Origin: Amphritea sp. 1_MG-2023
GTDB taxonomy: Bacteria; Pseudomonadota; Gammaproteobacteria; Pseudomonadales; Balneatricaceae
Reading direction: 5' to 3'
Length of the DNA: 64,000 nucleotides
Assembly: GCF_030547545.1 (NCBI RefSeq)
Contig: NZ_JAUOQE010000007.1
Span: 62,001-126,000, forward strand
Positions 54,370-64,000 of this stretch are shown in pieces (position 1 is the stretch's first letter; each line of letters begins with the position of its first letter). The notes below the pieces were generated by a model. That model was not told where the DNA came from. It saw only the letters and a list, made by a program, of their open reading frames with translations, and searched no databases. The translations under genes were made by a program, and so were the position numbers.

Positions 54370-54842
54370 CTCATTAAACTTAACAGTATTGTCGGTTTTA
54401 TATATTAATTTTTACCATAATCCATTTTCATTAGTTTTACTTGATGGGTGCGACAATAAGTTATTCGAGCGATGGGAACGCAAGTTGTTGATTCATCTGG
54501 TGCCTTAATCAGTATCCTCGGCGAAAGCAGTGCTTTCCTCAACATGAGAATCTATATCGATGTCATCCTCGATAAGATAATGACGCTTTATGTTATGTGT
54601 CGCAGGCGTTGATTCGCATCTCGCCAAAGTCATATCTCGCCTAAGTTACAGGCAACGTCTTCTGCTAACCGTTCAGTGTGACCGTTATTGCTCTTGATAA
54701 CGGGGTGTTATTGTTTGCTTGATCGAGCAGCGCTTGCGCGGAGTAGGGGTGTCGCAGTATGTTAGCGGCTTAAAACAACGATTCGATTTGTTTTTTATCA
54801 CTATCACTTGTTGATCGCTTCTCTATGGGTATCTGAATAACT
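54370..54842. other. Intergenic region upstream of the AEC transporter
   Basis: No gene is supported. The 16-mer AGTTACAGGCAACGTC at 54644-54659 is identical to 54178-54193 inside the neighbouring MITE and may be a scar of it. Short translated stretches nearby do not resemble a family. Confidence 0.35.
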
Positions 54843-55781
54843 ATGTTAATGATGATCGGTATTACTGCCCCTATATTCTTGTTAATTTTGCTTGGCAATA
54901 TTGCCACCCGTGCAGGGATTATTCCGCGTGAATCTCTGCCGGGGATGAGCCGTTTTGTTTTGTATTTGGCGCTGCCGGTATTGATATTTCATAAGCTGAC
55001 GCAGATGGATATGGGGCAGATTGTCGATCGACAGTATTTGATGGTGTATGCCATCGCGGGCATCGTGTCCTTTTTTACGATCTTTATTATCAGTCGAATG
55101 ATCAGTCGAGATTCGCTGAGTTTTGCCGGCTTAAAGGGCATGGGGAGTGCTATGCCGAATAGTGTATTTATCGGCTTCCCCGTCGCATTACAGTATTTTG
55201 ATCAGCCGCCTACTCAGGCATTGGTGATGTGTCTATTGGTTGAAAATATTGTGCTATTTCCACTGGCACTGGCTTTTATGGAGGCCCGAGAAGATCAAGG
55301 AGCCGATGTCAAAAAACTGCTAAAGATCATGGCGCTACGACTCATTAAAAATCCTATTATTATTGCGGTTATTAGTGGCGTGGTGGTGTCATTGAGCGGT
55401 CTTCAGCTACCGTTGTTTATCGATCATGCGATGCGTATTCTGAATGGCTCTGCCGCACCGATGGCATTGATTATTATTGGTGCGTCTCTGGCGGGTACCA
55501 AGGTGACCGCCAGTGTAAAAGAGATTAGTTTGATCTCGTTTGGCAAGTTATTACTGCAACCGATCATCGCATTATTGCTGGTTATTTTTGTGGTGCCAGA
55601 TATGGATCACACCTTAAAACAAGCGGTGGTTATATTTTCCGCTTCACCCATGCTAAGTGTATATCCTATTTTGGGTAGTCAGTATGGCCATCAGGTGTTC
55701 TGTTCTGGGGTGCTACTGATTACAACCGTGCTGGCATTCTTCAGCGTGACCATGATGCTTGGGTTACTGAGCCTGATATAG
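54843..55781 (+). CDS. AEC (auxin efflux carrier) family transporter
   Basis: The 312-residue protein has ten hydrophobic helices in two halves with a central loop near 145-160. Family segments are LLGNIATRAGIIP, SRFVLYLALPVLIFHKL, MGSAMPNSVFIGFPVALQYF (with the NSxFIG motif) and GASLAG. Bacterial AEC members carry malate, malonate or other organic anions; the substrate is not readable. The ribosome site is weak. It is separated by 69 bases from the ABC exporter genes. Confidence 0.88.
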   Translation: MLMMIGITAPIFLLILLGNIATRAGIIPRESLPGMSRFVLYLALPVLIFHKLTQMDMGQIVDRQYLMVYAIAGIVSFFTIFIISRMISRDSLSFAGLKGMGSAMPNSVFIGFPVALQYFDQPPTQALVMCLLVENIVLFPLALAFMEAREDQGADVKKLLKIMALRLIKNPIIIAVISGVVVSLSGLQLPLFIDHAMRILNGSAAPMALIIIGASLAGTKVTASVKEISLISFGKLLLQPIIALLLVIFVVPDMDHTLKQAVVIFSASPMLSVYPILGSQYGHQVFCSGVLLITTVLAFFSVTMMLGLLSLI

Positions 55782-55850
55782 TGTGGAAGCACTATGGTCT
55801 ACTAGGTTCAGCAGTTACTATGTGGCTATTATTCGTTCAGAGGAGTGAAC

Positions 55851-56780
55851 ATGTCATCTATTATTCGCGTTAGCGGGCTGACTAAAACCTATTCGTCCGG
55901 CTTTACCGCCTTACAGGGGATCGATCTGGATATTCACCGCGGCGAGATCTTTGCTTTGTTGGGGCCTAATGGTGCGGGTAAAACAACCCTGATCAGTATT
56001 ATCTGTGGTATCAGCAGCCCATCTGAAGGCTTTGTGCTGGCTGACGGTTTCGATATCGTTAAGCATTATCGCGCCGCGCGCAGCAAGATCGGCTTGGTAC
56101 CACAAGAACTTTGCAGTGATGCATTCGAAAAAGTTTGGTCGGCGGTGAACTTTAGCCGCGGTTTGTTTGGTAAACCGGCTAACCCGGAGTATATCGAAAA
56201 ATTATTGCGGCAGCTGTCCCTGTGGGATAAAAAAGATGCACAGATGCGTGAGCTTTCTGGGGGGATGAAGCGTCGCGTGATGATTGCGAAAGCGCTTTCG
56301 CATGAGCCAGATATTCTGTTTCTGGATGAGCCCACCGCGGGGGTCGATGTAGAGCTGCGTAAAGATATGTGGCAGATGGTACGGCAACTGCGGGAGCAGG
56401 GCGTGACGATTATTCTCACCACCCATTATATCGAGGAAGCAGAAGAGATGGCCGATCGCATCGGTGTTATCCGTCAAGGTAAAATTCTGCTGGTTGAAGA
56501 AAAACAGGCGCTCATGGATAAGCTTGGCAGTAAGCAGTTGAGTATTCGTTTGCAGCAGCCGATCACTACTGTCCCTGTTGAGCTGGCAGAGTTTAATTTG
56601 CAACTAGAACAGGATGGCAACACGTTGTCCTACGTTTATGACAGTCGTCAGGAAGGCGACAGTATTGCTCGGTTGTTACGTCAATTGACGGCGCAGGGGC
56701 TTGAAATCCGTGATCTTAATTCCAATGAGAGTTCGCTCGAAGATATTTTTGTTAGCCTAGTGCATGAAAAGGAACAGTAG
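55851..56780 (+). CDS. ABC-2 type exporter, ATP-binding subunit (YadG-like)
   Basis: The 309-residue ATPase has Walker [10 protein letters not shown] (38-46), signature LSGGMKRR (135-142), Walker B ILFLDEP (155-161) and a switch histidine in [13 protein letters not shown]. The C-terminal part (about 225-309) is the regulatory extension of the DrrA/YadG group. ATG 55851 has GAGGAG six bases upstream; the GTG at 55845 overlaps that site and is rejected. The permease gene starts two bases after its stop. The exported substrate is unknown. Confidence 0.9.
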   Translation: MSSIIRVSGLTKTYSSGFTALQGIDLDIHRGEIFALLGPNGAGKTTLISIICGISSPSEGFVLADGFDIVKHYRAARSKIGLVPQELCSDAFEKVWSAVNFSRGLFGKPANPEYIEKLLRQLSLWDKKDAQMRELSGGMKRRVMIAKALSHEPDILFLDEPTAGVDVELRKDMWQMVRQLREQGVTIILTTHYIEEAEEMADRIGVIRQGKILLVEEKQALMDKLGSKQLSIRLQQPITTVPVELAEFNLQLEQDGNTLSYVYDSRQEGDSIARLLRQLTAQGLEIRDLNSNESSLEDIFVSLVHEKEQ

Positions 56781-56781
56781 G

Positions 56782-57543
56782 ATGAATCTGTATGCCGTTT
56801 GGGCGATCTATAAATTTGAGATGGCGCGTACTTTTCGTACCTTGATGCAGAGTATTGCTTCGCCGGTGTTATCCACTTCGCTTTATTTTATCGTCTTTGG
56901 CACCGCGATTGGTTCGCGGATGGGGGATATCGATGGCGTCAGCTATGGTGCCTTTATTATTCCCGGCCTAGTGATGTTATCGCTGTTGAGTGAAAGTATC
57001 TCCAATGCCTCTTTCGGTATCTTTTTTCCGAAGTTTTCCGGCACTATTTATGAAGTGTTATCGGCACCGGTTTCAGCGATGGAAATAGTGATCGGTTATG
57101 TTGGGGCGGCGGCAACCAAATCGGTGACTCTGGGGTTATTGATATTATTAACCGCGCAGCTGTTTGTTGACTACCACATTCAGCATCCATTGTGGATGTT
57201 AGCTTTCCTCGTATTGACGGCCATCACGTTTAGCTTGTTTGGTTTTATTATCGGTATTTGGGCCGATGATTTTCAGAAGTTACAGGTGATTCCACTCATG
57301 GTGATTACTCCGCTAACGTTCTTAGGGGGCGCCTTTTACTCCATCAGTATGCTGCCAGAGCCCTGGCAAACCCTGACGTTGTTTAACCCTGTGGTTTATC
57401 TGATTAGTGGTTTTCGCTGGGCGTTTTATGGTGTGGCCGATGTGAATGTTGCAGTGAGTCTGGGGATGACACTGGTGTTTTTACTGATCTGTCTGTCTAT
57501 CGTCTGGTGGATCTTTCGCACCGGTTACCGTATCAGAACGTAA
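56782..57543 (+). CDS. ABC-2 type exporter, permease subunit (YadH-like)
   Basis: The 253-residue permease has six helices and starts [20 protein letters not shown], with [23 protein letters not shown] in the first helix and [36 protein letters not shown] near the end, the signature of ABC2_membrane proteins such as YadH. ATG 56782 is chosen since AAAAGGA lies eight bases before it; an in-frame ATG at 56764 overlaps the ATPase. It pairs with the preceding ATPase. Confidence 0.9.
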   Translation: MNLYAVWAIYKFEMARTFRTLMQSIASPVLSTSLYFIVFGTAIGSRMGDIDGVSYGAFIIPGLVMLSLLSESISNASFGIFFPKFSGTIYEVLSAPVSAMEIVIGYVGAAATKSVTLGLLILLTAQLFVDYHIQHPLWMLAFLVLTAITFSLFGFIIGIWADDFQKLQVIPLMVITPLTFLGGAFYSISMLPEPWQTLTLFNPVVYLISGFRWAFYGVADVNVAVSLGMTLVFLLICLSIVWWIFRTGYRIRT

Positions 57544-57561
57544 TGTCGTCGCTATCTGTTG

Positions 57562-60500
57562 TCAGCATTGAGCTTTTGCGGCTTGTGTGTTGAGTTGAGG
57601 TGTCATTAATAGCGTCACCATTGCATCGGCACTGATCGGCTTACTGAAATAAAAACCTTGATAGACTTCGCAGCCTTGAAAGCCAAGGAAGGCTAATTGC
57701 GCTTGATTTTCAACACCTTCTGCCACAATTTCCAAGTCCAAGCTTTTCGCTAAACTGATAATCGCCTTACAGATTGCGGCATCTTCTTTATTGGCATAGC
57801 ACTCTCTGACAAAGGCGCGATCAATTTTGAGGATATCGATAGGAAATTTTTTCAAATAGCTGAGGGATGAATAACCGGTACCAAAATCATCGATCGCTAG
57901 TTTGATTTTAATCGCTTTTAATGCCCGCATAGCATTGATACTTTCCTCGCTATTACCGGTTAACGCTCCCTCGGTAATCTCGATCTCGATCAGTTCAGGG
58001 GCGAGATTATGTTGAGCAAGACTGTTCTCGATATAAGGCACTAACGTCGGAGAATGTAAATGATTCCCCGATATATTGACGGCAACCGGCAGCAGGGGAA
58101 GACCTTGTTGTCGCCAGTTAGCCAGCTGTTGTGTGACCTCAGACAGTACCCACTCACCGACTGTGATAATCAGGCTGGTGTTCTCGATAATAGGAATAAA
58201 CTCACCGGGTGGTACATTGCCGTGTTCGGGGTGTTGCCATCTCAGTAGTGCTTCAAAGCCGACGATGTTGTTGCTGATACAGCAAACCTTGGGTTGATAT
58301 TGCAGATACAGCTGATGATTGAGCATTGCTCCAGGGAGCTCGTTTTCTATCCAGGAATGCAGTTGAGCTTGTTGTTCCATCTGCGGTTGAAACAAGCTAT
58401 AGGTGTTGCGGCCATTATTTTTAGCCTGATACATCGCTAAATCGGCGTGTTGCAGCAGGCGCTCGGGATTCACCTGACCGTTGTGTGACATCGCTACACC
58501 AATACTGGTGAGGACGGTGAGCTCATTATCGAGTAAGGTTATAGGGTCCCGCATGACGGTTAAGATGTCAGCGGCTTTTTGACTCGCCAGCTGCTCGTTT
58601 AACTGACCGGATAAGACGATAACAAACTCATCGCCTCCCCAGCGTGAAACCAGATCAGAATCGCGGATAATCGTTTTTAAACGATTGGCCACTTCCTGTA
58701 GTAGGGTATCCCCAGCGTTGTGACCTAGGGTATCGTTAATCCGTTTAAATTGGTCCAGATCAAGGAACATCAACACCACGCAGCCTGACGTTTGTTGGTA
58801 CTTTTTGATGAGTTGTTCGAGGGTTCGCATCAAATAGGTGCGATTATACAGCCCTGTTAGAGGGTCATGATAGGCCAGCAGTTTTAAGCGGTTCTGCAGT
58901 TTAACCTGTTTCGTAATGTCACGAATGTGAAGCGTATACTGTTTTTTGTGAGCGGTTAGATCGGTGGTTTGAGTGACAACAATCTCTGCCGGAAAGCTCT
59001 CTTTATCGTAGCGAGTTAAGTTTGAAATATTCTGCCTTTTGAGGACTAAATCGCCGACTGTAAACCCTTGTGACAAACTTTGCAGCGCGCGCACGCGTGA
59101 CTCGTCTTGCATAAACAGTTGAAAGAAATCTTCACCGAGTACGATACCGACAGTGATCCCAAAACATTGTTCTGCCGCTGGATTAAAGCTGACGATCTGA
59201 GCTTGTTCGGTGATGGTGATAATACAATCCATCGCCGCCTCAAGGATCGCGCCGTTACGATATTCACTCTGCTTAAACGCCGTAAACGCACGTTCACGCT
59301 GTTGCATCTCTTGCTGTACTTTGTCGATGACGCGATTGTATTCCTGTGCAATCTGGCCCACTTCGGTGAAAGGTTCAACGGGAACCGGGGAGGAATAGTC
59401 AGAGCGGATTTGTTGTTGATTCATTGCGCTTAATAGATCAAACACTTCAGTGGTGACGCGGTGTTCAGAGAGATTTAAACCATTTAACTCCGCTTCGGTA
59501 GAGACCCTTAAAGGGTATACCTTGTTGGCCAGAAATAGCAGGATAAAGGCAATACAGAAACTATATAGACCAATCACCATAATGCCTAATAGCTGCGTGG
59601 TTAATTGCTCTGTTGTCGATAAGCCCGTAGCAATAATATCGGGGTCGGCAAACAGAGCGACGGCGATGGTTCCCCAGATCCCTGCAAACAGGTGAACGGG
59701 TATGACGCCGATCGCATCATCTAGTTTGAGTTTTGCTAGCAGGTTACTGCCGTAGACGACGATGATCCCGGCAATAACGCCAATTAATGCGGCTTCAGTC
59801 ACCGAAACGGCATAGCAGTTGGCCGTGATAGCGACGAGCCCGCCCAAGACACCATTGATAATTTGCGAAATATCAATGTAGCCATCCGTGATGTATTTGA
59901 TCACGATAGCGGCAATACCCCCCCAGAATGCCGCGAGACAGGTATTTAAGAGTATGCCTGGTATGGCATCGGTCCAGGCGAGTGTGCTGCCACCGTTAAA
60001 GCCAAACCAGCCGAACCAGATCAGCATCGCGCCGAGCATCGCGATAGGGATATTACTACCGGGGATCGATTCTTTTTGCTGATCAAAGCGTCCGACGCGA
60101 GGGCCAATCACAATAATGGCGGCGAGGGCGACCCAGCCGCCGACAGAGTGCACCACGGTTGAACCTGCAAAGTCGATAAAACCGCTGATTTCGAGCCAGC
60201 CGGTGGCGACACCCGAGGCTAAGCCACCCCATACCCAGTGCCCGACAATAGGGTAAATGAGTAAGCTGATGATCACCGTGGTAATGATATAGCCTAGGTA
60301 GCTCATGCGTTCTGCAACGGCACCGGACACGAGTGTGGCGGCGGTGCCACAAAACATCATTTGAAACAGAAAAAAACCAAGCTGTAGCGGGGAGGCATCA
60401 TCGCCAAATAAAAAACCGCTGGTACCGATTAAGCCAGCGTCACTATCACCAAACATCAGTGCAAAACCAAGTGCCCAGAAAATAGTGCTGGATATGAGAA

Positions 60501-60630
60501 AATCGGTAATGTTTTTAGCGGCGACATTGATACTGTTTTTACTGCGTACCAAGCCGCTTTCTAAGCATAAAAATCCAGCCTGCATAACAAAAACCAGCAT
60601 AGAGCTAAACAGTATCCAAAGTAAATTCAT
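57562..60630 (-). CDS. Ammonium transporter fused to PAS, GGDEF and EAL domains
   Basis: At 1022 residues this protein joins an 11-helix Amt domain (1-375) to a linker/coiled coil (390-455), a PAS domain (455-575), a GGDEF domain (585-745) and an EAL domain (755-1005). In the Amt part D153, the twin histidines H161 and H313, and the CGTAATLVSGAVAERM segment with F93 are kept. GGDEF (665-669) is intact, as are EAL (793-795), DDFGTG (914-919) and EGVE (971-974). It should couple external ammonium to cyclic di-GMP turnover in the cytoplasm. No glnK lies nearby. AAGGA is close before the ATG. Confidence 0.93.
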   Translation of the reverse strand: MNLLWILFSSMLVFVMQAGFLCLESGLVRSKNSINVAAKNITDFLISSTIFWALGFALMFGDSDAGLIGTSGFLFGDDASPLQLGFFLFQMMFCGTAATLVSGAVAERMSYLGYIITTVIISLLIYPIVGHWVWGGLASGVATGWLEISGFIDFAGSTVVHSVGGWVALAAIIVIGPRVGRFDQQKESIPGSNIPIAMLGAMLIWFGWFGFNGGSTLAWTDAIPGILLNTCLAAFWGGIAAIVIKYITDGYIDISQIINGVLGGLVAITANCYAVSVTEAALIGVIAGIIVVYGSNLLAKLKLDDAIGVIPVHLFAGIWGTIAVALFADPDIIATGLSTTEQLTTQLLGIMVIGLYSFCIAFILLFLANKVYPLRVSTEAELNGLNLSEHRVTTEVFDLLSAMNQQQIRSDYSSPVPVEPFTEVGQIAQEYNRVIDKVQQEMQQRERAFTAFKQSEYRNGAILEAAMDCIITITEQAQIVSFNPAAEQCFGITVGIVLGEDFFQLFMQDESRVRALQSLSQGFTVGDLVLKRQNISNLTRYDKESFPAEIVVTQTTDLTAHKKQYTLHIRDITKQVKLQNRLKLLAYHDPLTGLYNRTYLMRTLEQLIKKYQQTSGCVVLMFLDLDQFKRINDTLGHNAGDTLLQEVANRLKTIIRDSDLVSRWGGDEFVIVLSGQLNEQLASQKAADILTVMRDPITLLDNELTVLTSIGVAMSHNGQVNPERLLQHADLAMYQAKNNGRNTYSLFQPQMEQQAQLHSWIENELPGAMLNHQLYLQYQPKVCCISNNIVGFEALLRWQHPEHGNVPPGEFIPIIENTSLIITVGEWVLSEVTQQLANWRQQGLPLLPVAVNISGNHLHSPTLVPYIENSLAQHNLAPELIEIEITEGALTGNSEESINAMRALKAIKIKLAIDDFGTGYSSLSYLKKFPIDILKIDRAFVRECYANKEDAAICKAIISLAKSLDLEIVAEGVENQAQLAFLGFQGCEVYQGFYFSKPISADAMVTLLMTPQLNTQAAKAQC

Positions 60631-61200
60631 GGTCCTTGTTGCCTATTCATTTTTAGGAGGACTAAAGTGCCCGAGCTTGAAGTGTCTATTGTAAGCAAGA
60701 ATTACGCCGTCATGCATGATAGACGCTTTGATTCACTCGCAGTAAACGGCCGTTATGATGATACTCAATGACATAGCAGTCGTTAGGTCGGCTTGTCAGC
60801 AGGACAGAAGAGGGGATTTAATCGGCGCGCTGATGATCGGTGAGACGCTTATTGGGTTTGTGCTCTTGCTGGTTCTATTGTCAGTACTCTCATCTGTATG
60901 ATCGCCTGTTCTATTCGCAGCTGTCGTGCATGTTTCACTGTCGTTGGTTAAACACGGAGGTGAGGGGCAATATAAGCGTGATCATGGCGATGACGTGAGG
61001 TGAATCTCAAGCCTGTCTTTATGTTGTGGGCTATGTGTGGGCTAGTGTAGAGGCTAGCGAAAGGCTCGTGAGAGTAGTATCAGGGTAGGCGGTTTGCCGC
61101 AGGTGAGCTTGACGGCGGATTCTGTGTCGAGTTCTTATTAATGCAGCGGGGCCTGATGCGGTGCAGTGATCAGGCTTTGCTGCATAATAACGGGCATGGT
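60631..61200. other. Intergenic region upstream of the Amt fusion
   Basis: These 570 bases hold the Amt-fusion promoter region on the minus strand, but I see no clear promoter, no NtrC site and no supported gene. It separates the Amt fusion from a small minus-strand gene. Confidence 0.3.
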
Positions 61201-61425
61201 TTATTGTCCGTAAAGTGATTCAAGGTTAGGTGTGCGTTTCGCTTTGAATGATTTTGCAATGGTTGAAAACAGGGATGCAAGCAGTTGCTTTCTGGCTGCA
61301 CGCTTTTCAGCGATACGCATCTCTTCCATTTCACGGGCCATACGCATAAAGTATTCGCGCTCGGACTCTGGGTGGTTTTGTGTTTGCTTATTGTAAAGAT
61401 CGATATAGTAGTAAGTGGTTAACAT
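61201..61425 (-). CDS. Small hypothetical charged protein
   Basis: The 74-residue product reads MLTTYYYIDLYNKQTQNHPE and continues with an amphipathic, basic helix REYFMRMAREMEEMRIAEKR followed by ARKQLLASLF. It is probably a soluble helical protein. The frame is open to 61524, but ATG 61425 is preferred because the upstream part is strongly basic and lacks a ribosome site; TTGGAA lies about eight bases before 61425. I do not recognise the family. Confidence 0.5.
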   Translation of the reverse strand: MLTTYYYIDLYNKQTQNHPESEREYFMRMAREMEEMRIAEKRAARKQLLASLFSTIAKSFKAKRTPNLESLYGQ

Positions 61426-61882
61426 GATTTTATTCCAATATTTTTTGCACTTATATGGTGCTGTTTTAATGCGATGATTTTTAATTCGCATTCTCTTGGG
61501 GCGTTTAAGTCTACGCGCGCACATTATCCAGAATCTACCTCTATGACAAAGGAAAGTTTTTCATCTAATTGGTGAGTTTTTCTAATCTATTACGGAAGTG
61601 ATTGATTCATCACTGTCTTCTGAAAAGACCGGATGATAGGGGTTATGCCTGAGATGATTAATTATTGTGCAGCGACTGTCTTGAGGTTAAGGATAAATAA
61701 TCGAATGTTATGTTTCTATCACATGATGCACTAATTTAGTGCATATTGAGTTTTTGTTATGCAGTGACACTAATCGCTAAGTTAAAGTGGTTTTAGCTTA
61801 ATCATTAGAAAGATATGGCTGATACATATCAATATGTTGCATATGGCAGTGATCAATTTTGCTTAAGGGCGGTTTGGCGCGT
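61426..61882. other. Intergenic region downstream of the response regulator
   Basis: No gene or clear signal is visible. The stretch is AT-rich and separates the two-component operon from the small helical protein gene, whose promoter it must contain. Confidence 0.3.
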
Positions 61883-62623
61883 TTAATTACGCCAGCTGAC
61901 ATCGGTGGTGAGAATGTAGCCTACCCCGTAGATGGTTTTTATAATCTCAGGGTTTTTGGGGTTCGGTTCAATTTTCTTACGTACGCGTGACATGCGGACA
62001 TCGATGCTGCGATCAAAGGGTCTGGTGCTATCGCCCATGAGCTGATCCCGAGAGAGAATTGTTTTGGGGGTCTTGAGTAATTTGATTAATAGATCGTGCT
62101 CAGCTGAGCTCAATACGGTTTGCTGCCCATCAGCGCAGCTTAGGCTGAGTGTGTTGGGATCGTAACTCAGGTTGGCAAACTGAGCAATACGCGTTTCGCT
62201 GTGGGGTTGATTGTTTGCATGGTGGAGACGACGCATTAAGCTATTGACCCGTGCAATCAGCTCTCGGGGGATAAAGGGTTTAACAATATAATCATCGGCC
62301 CCTAGTTCGAGACCTAGCACTTTATCAGGCACACTATTGCGTCCTGAGAGAATCATGATGCCAATACGGTGAAGTTCGCAGAGCTGTTTAACCAACTCCA
62401 TGCCGTCCATATCGGGTAGACCTAAATCGATAATACACAGGGCGGGTGGTCGAATACGTATGGCGTGACAGGCCTGTGCGCCGGTGTTGAAGCTGCGTAC
62501 AGTATAGCCGAATTGTTCTAGTTCGTGACTCAGTAGTTGACAGATATCCTGTTCATCATCGATGACGTAGATGGTTTTATGGTGACTCACATCTTTCTCC
62601 GTTGTGACAAACGCGTCCGTCAT
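61883..62623 (-). CDS. OmpR-family response regulator
   Basis: The 246-residue regulator has a receiver domain (acidic D22/D23, phospho-acceptor D66 in IIDLGLPDMDG, S93, K115 in VKPF) and a winged-helix Trans_reg_C domain (LSSAEHDLL, RDQLMGDSTRPFDRSIDVRMSRVR-type end, IKTIYGVGYIL). RPFDRSIDVRMSRVRKKIE is typical of the TorR/OmpR-like branch. ATG 62623 has no good ribosome site; GTG 62590 follows GGAG at six bases and would remove 11 residues, so the start is uncertain. It lies just after the hybrid kinase and is probably its output. Confidence 0.9.
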   Translation of the reverse strand: MTDAFVTTEKDVSHHKTIYVIDDEQDICQLLSHELEQFGYTVRSFNTGAQACHAIRIRPPALCIIDLGLPDMDGMELVKQLCELHRIGIMILSGRNSVPDKVLGLELGADDYIVKPFIPRELIARVNSLMRRLHHANNQPHSETRIAQFANLSYDPNTLSLSCADGQQTVLSSAEHDLLIKLLKTPKTILSRDQLMGDSTRPFDRSIDVRMSRVRKKIEPNPKNPEIIKTIYGVGYILTTDVSWRN

Positions 62624-62642
62624 CGCGTTGCGGTGGTGACGG

Positions 62643-64000
62643 TTATCGTTTGTTTCTATCCTGAAGTGCTTGTTTCAAAGCGGTCAAATCAAAGGGTTTC
62701 GTTAACATGGAGAAGGCAGGGTTGATTGGCTTCTCTTTACTTTGAAAGGAATATCCACTGATCAGTATGATCTTGCAATGACTATTTTCTCGATATAACC
62801 CATTGGCCAGCTCAATGCCGTTGAGAGCGCCGGGTAACATGATATCGGAGACTAAAGCATACAGTGTGGGTAATAGCGGGATGAGCCGTTGAGCTTCTTC
62901 AGCGCTATGCGTGTCGATCACCTCAAAATTGAGCGTGAGCAGTTGTTGTCTAATGATCGAGCGGACATCGGGGTCATCTTCAACGAGGCAGATGAGTTTG
63001 CTGTGCTCCTCTATGAGAGGCGGCTGTATTTGATGATTTAATGACGCTGTCGGACTCTCGCCGCATGGTTTTACAGCGGTATCGGATGCCTGTTTAGCGG
63101 GTAGCAGCAGGGTGACACAGGCGCCCCGATCTACATTATTTTGAACATTAATATACCCGTTTGATTGTTTGACAAAGCCGTAGACCATACTTAAACCCAA
63201 TCCAGACCCTGCGCCATGTCCTTTACTGCTATAGAAAGGTTCAAAGCAGTGTGTCAGTGCCTGACTGCTAAAGCCTGAGCCGTTATCACGTAGGCGGATT
63301 TCACAATAGTGTCCTGGCGGTACAGCGGTATCCATGATGAGTGCTTCTGTGACTTCGATACTCTGTGTGATCACGCTTAGCGTGCCACCTTGAGGCATCG
63401 CATCACGAGCATTAAAAGCGAGATTGACGAGGGCATCTTCGAGTTGGCTGGGATCGGCAAAAGGCCACCATGTTTGGCAGCTGGTATGGCATTCAATGGA
63501 GATCTCTGTTGGTAGCGAACGACTCAGTAATTCAATGGTATCGCCGAGTAATGGTTCGAGATTGATGAGCCTCGGAGACAGCGGTTGTCGACGGGAAAAT
63601 GATAACAATCGGCTGGTAATATCAGCCCCTCGACGGGTGGCTCGAATGGCGGGCTCAAGATAACGAAGGCGTTGATCATCTTTAGCATAGCGATCACTAA
63701 TGGAGTGAAGGTTACCGAGAATAATGGTGAGCAGATTATTGAAGTCATGAGCAAGCCCGCCGGCCATCTGACCGACGGCATTCATCCGTTGAGCTGCGTT
63801 CAATTGCCGTTCAGCATCCTTCTCCGTGGTGATATCCGCGATGAGTATCAGGATGCCATTGACCTCATTTGCTTGATTAAAGCAGGGAATAAGCGTTCGC
63901 TTACAGACCATCGAATGTCGACTATCTTGTTGGTTGTATTCATCGATACTGACGCGACCCTGTTGTGCCGTTTTTAGCTGCTGATGGATTTGACGAAAGC
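62643..64000 (-). CDS. Hybrid sensor histidine kinase (C-terminal part, runs off the window)
   Basis: The frame is open through base 64000, so the start lies outside the window. The visible 452 codons contain the end of a PAS/PAC domain (ILILIADITTEKDAERQL), a HisKA box with the phosphorylated His in GGLAHDFNNLL, a HATPase domain (NLAFNARDAMPQGG N-box, RLRDNGSGF G1, GAGSGLGLSMVYGF G2) and a C-terminal receiver (LVEDDP, VSDIMLPG, LTKPF). It belongs to the NtrB-like/HDFNN subgroup. It is 19 bases upstream of the response regulator gene; the two form one operon. Confidence 0.92.
   Translation of the reverse strand, partial: FRQIHQQLKTAQQGRVSIDEYNQQDSRHSMVCKRTLIPCFNQANEVNGILILIADITTEKDAERQLNAAQRMNAVGQMAGGLAHDFNNLLTIILGNLHSISDRYAKDDQRLRYLEPAIRATRRGADITSRLLSFSRRQPLSPRLINLEPLLGDTIELLSRSLPTEISIECHTSCQTWWPFADPSQLEDALVNLAFNARDAMPQGGTLSVITQSIEVTEALIMDTAVPPGHYCEIRLRDNGSGFSSQALTHCFEPFYSSKGHGAGSGLGLSMVYGFVKQSNGYINVQNNVDRGACVTLLLPAKQASDTAVKPCGESPTASLNHQIQPPLIEEHSKLICLVEDDPDVRSIIRQQLLTLNFEVIDTHSAEEAQRLIPLLPTLYALVSDIMLPGALNGIELANGLYRENSHCKIILISGYSFQSKEKPINPAFSMLTKPFDLTALKQALQDRNKR

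Noticed and set aside
54109-54408. 99-codon plus-strand frame
   Set aside because: It coincides with a MITE copy, and related frames in other copies are broken.

Overview
This window comes from a gammaproteobacterium, most likely a marine member of the Oceanospirillales/Pseudomonadales. That is an inference from gene content: ampDE next to nadC, an IscS-independent set of housekeeping genes in the usual gamma order, a class Ia ribonucleotide reductase operon with NrdR boxes, and many small lineage families (DUF2789, DUF2788, DUF6394, DUF2986, VF530/DUF2132, TIGR02647). Base composition looks moderate and even, and no prophage, integron or CRISPR array is visible. I cannot name the species.

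Layout. 0-5 kb: the start of pilB (leaving the window), divergent from a type IV pilin gene, then nadC divergent from ampDE. 4.8-9.5 kb: a Fur-controlled ferric iron ABC importer split into two convergent units (fbpC on +, fbpAB on -) with a REP-type palindrome cluster between them. 9.5-22 kb: rsmE, an ABM-domain membrane protein, a MATE pump, an acetoacetyl-CoA reductase, a very large DUF349 protein, ychJ, sbcB and a pitrilysin-type protease. 22.5-31.9 kb: a DUF6394/K+ channel/EamA run, a Tim44-like protein, yaaA, small proteins, trpS, sseA, an MmcQ/YjbR protein and a DyP peroxidase. 32-43 kb: cysK, a Sel1 protein, an operon of a membrane-anchored pseudokinase-FGE fusion with a DUF4139 protein, kdsA, a HugZ-like protein, dsbB, a 2OG-Fe(II) oxygenase and tRNA-Tyr. 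43-48 kb: NrdR-box promoter, nrdA-nrdB-yfaE, then DUF2986-VF530. 48-57.5 kb: a DgcZ-like diguanylate cyclase, pbpG, a nucleoside-recognition membrane protein, a glutamine-transaminase/omega-amidase pair, an AEC transporter and a two-gene ABC-2 exporter. 57.5-64 kb: a 1022-residue ammonium transporter fused to PAS-GGDEF-EAL, a small protein, and a response regulator behind a hybrid histidine kinase that leaves the window.

The non-coding DNA is unusually rich in repeats. Five dispersed copies (two of 94 bp, two of about 250-264 bp, one partial) belong to one non-autonomous element with IS5-type ends (GGAAGGTGCGAATAAG) and YTAR target duplications. There are two REP-type regions and at least five short tandem arrays with units of 7, 11, 12, 13 and 43 bp. 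The 43-bp array ends inside the start of an aminotransferase gene, so each unit copies its initiation region.

The most unusual proteins are the Amt-PAS-GGDEF-EAL fusion, which would tie ammonium sensing to cyclic-di-GMP, and the pseudokinase-transmembrane-coiled coil-FGE protein that has lost kinase catalytic residues and the FGE cysteine pair. All functions are inferred from reading motifs; no database search was possible.
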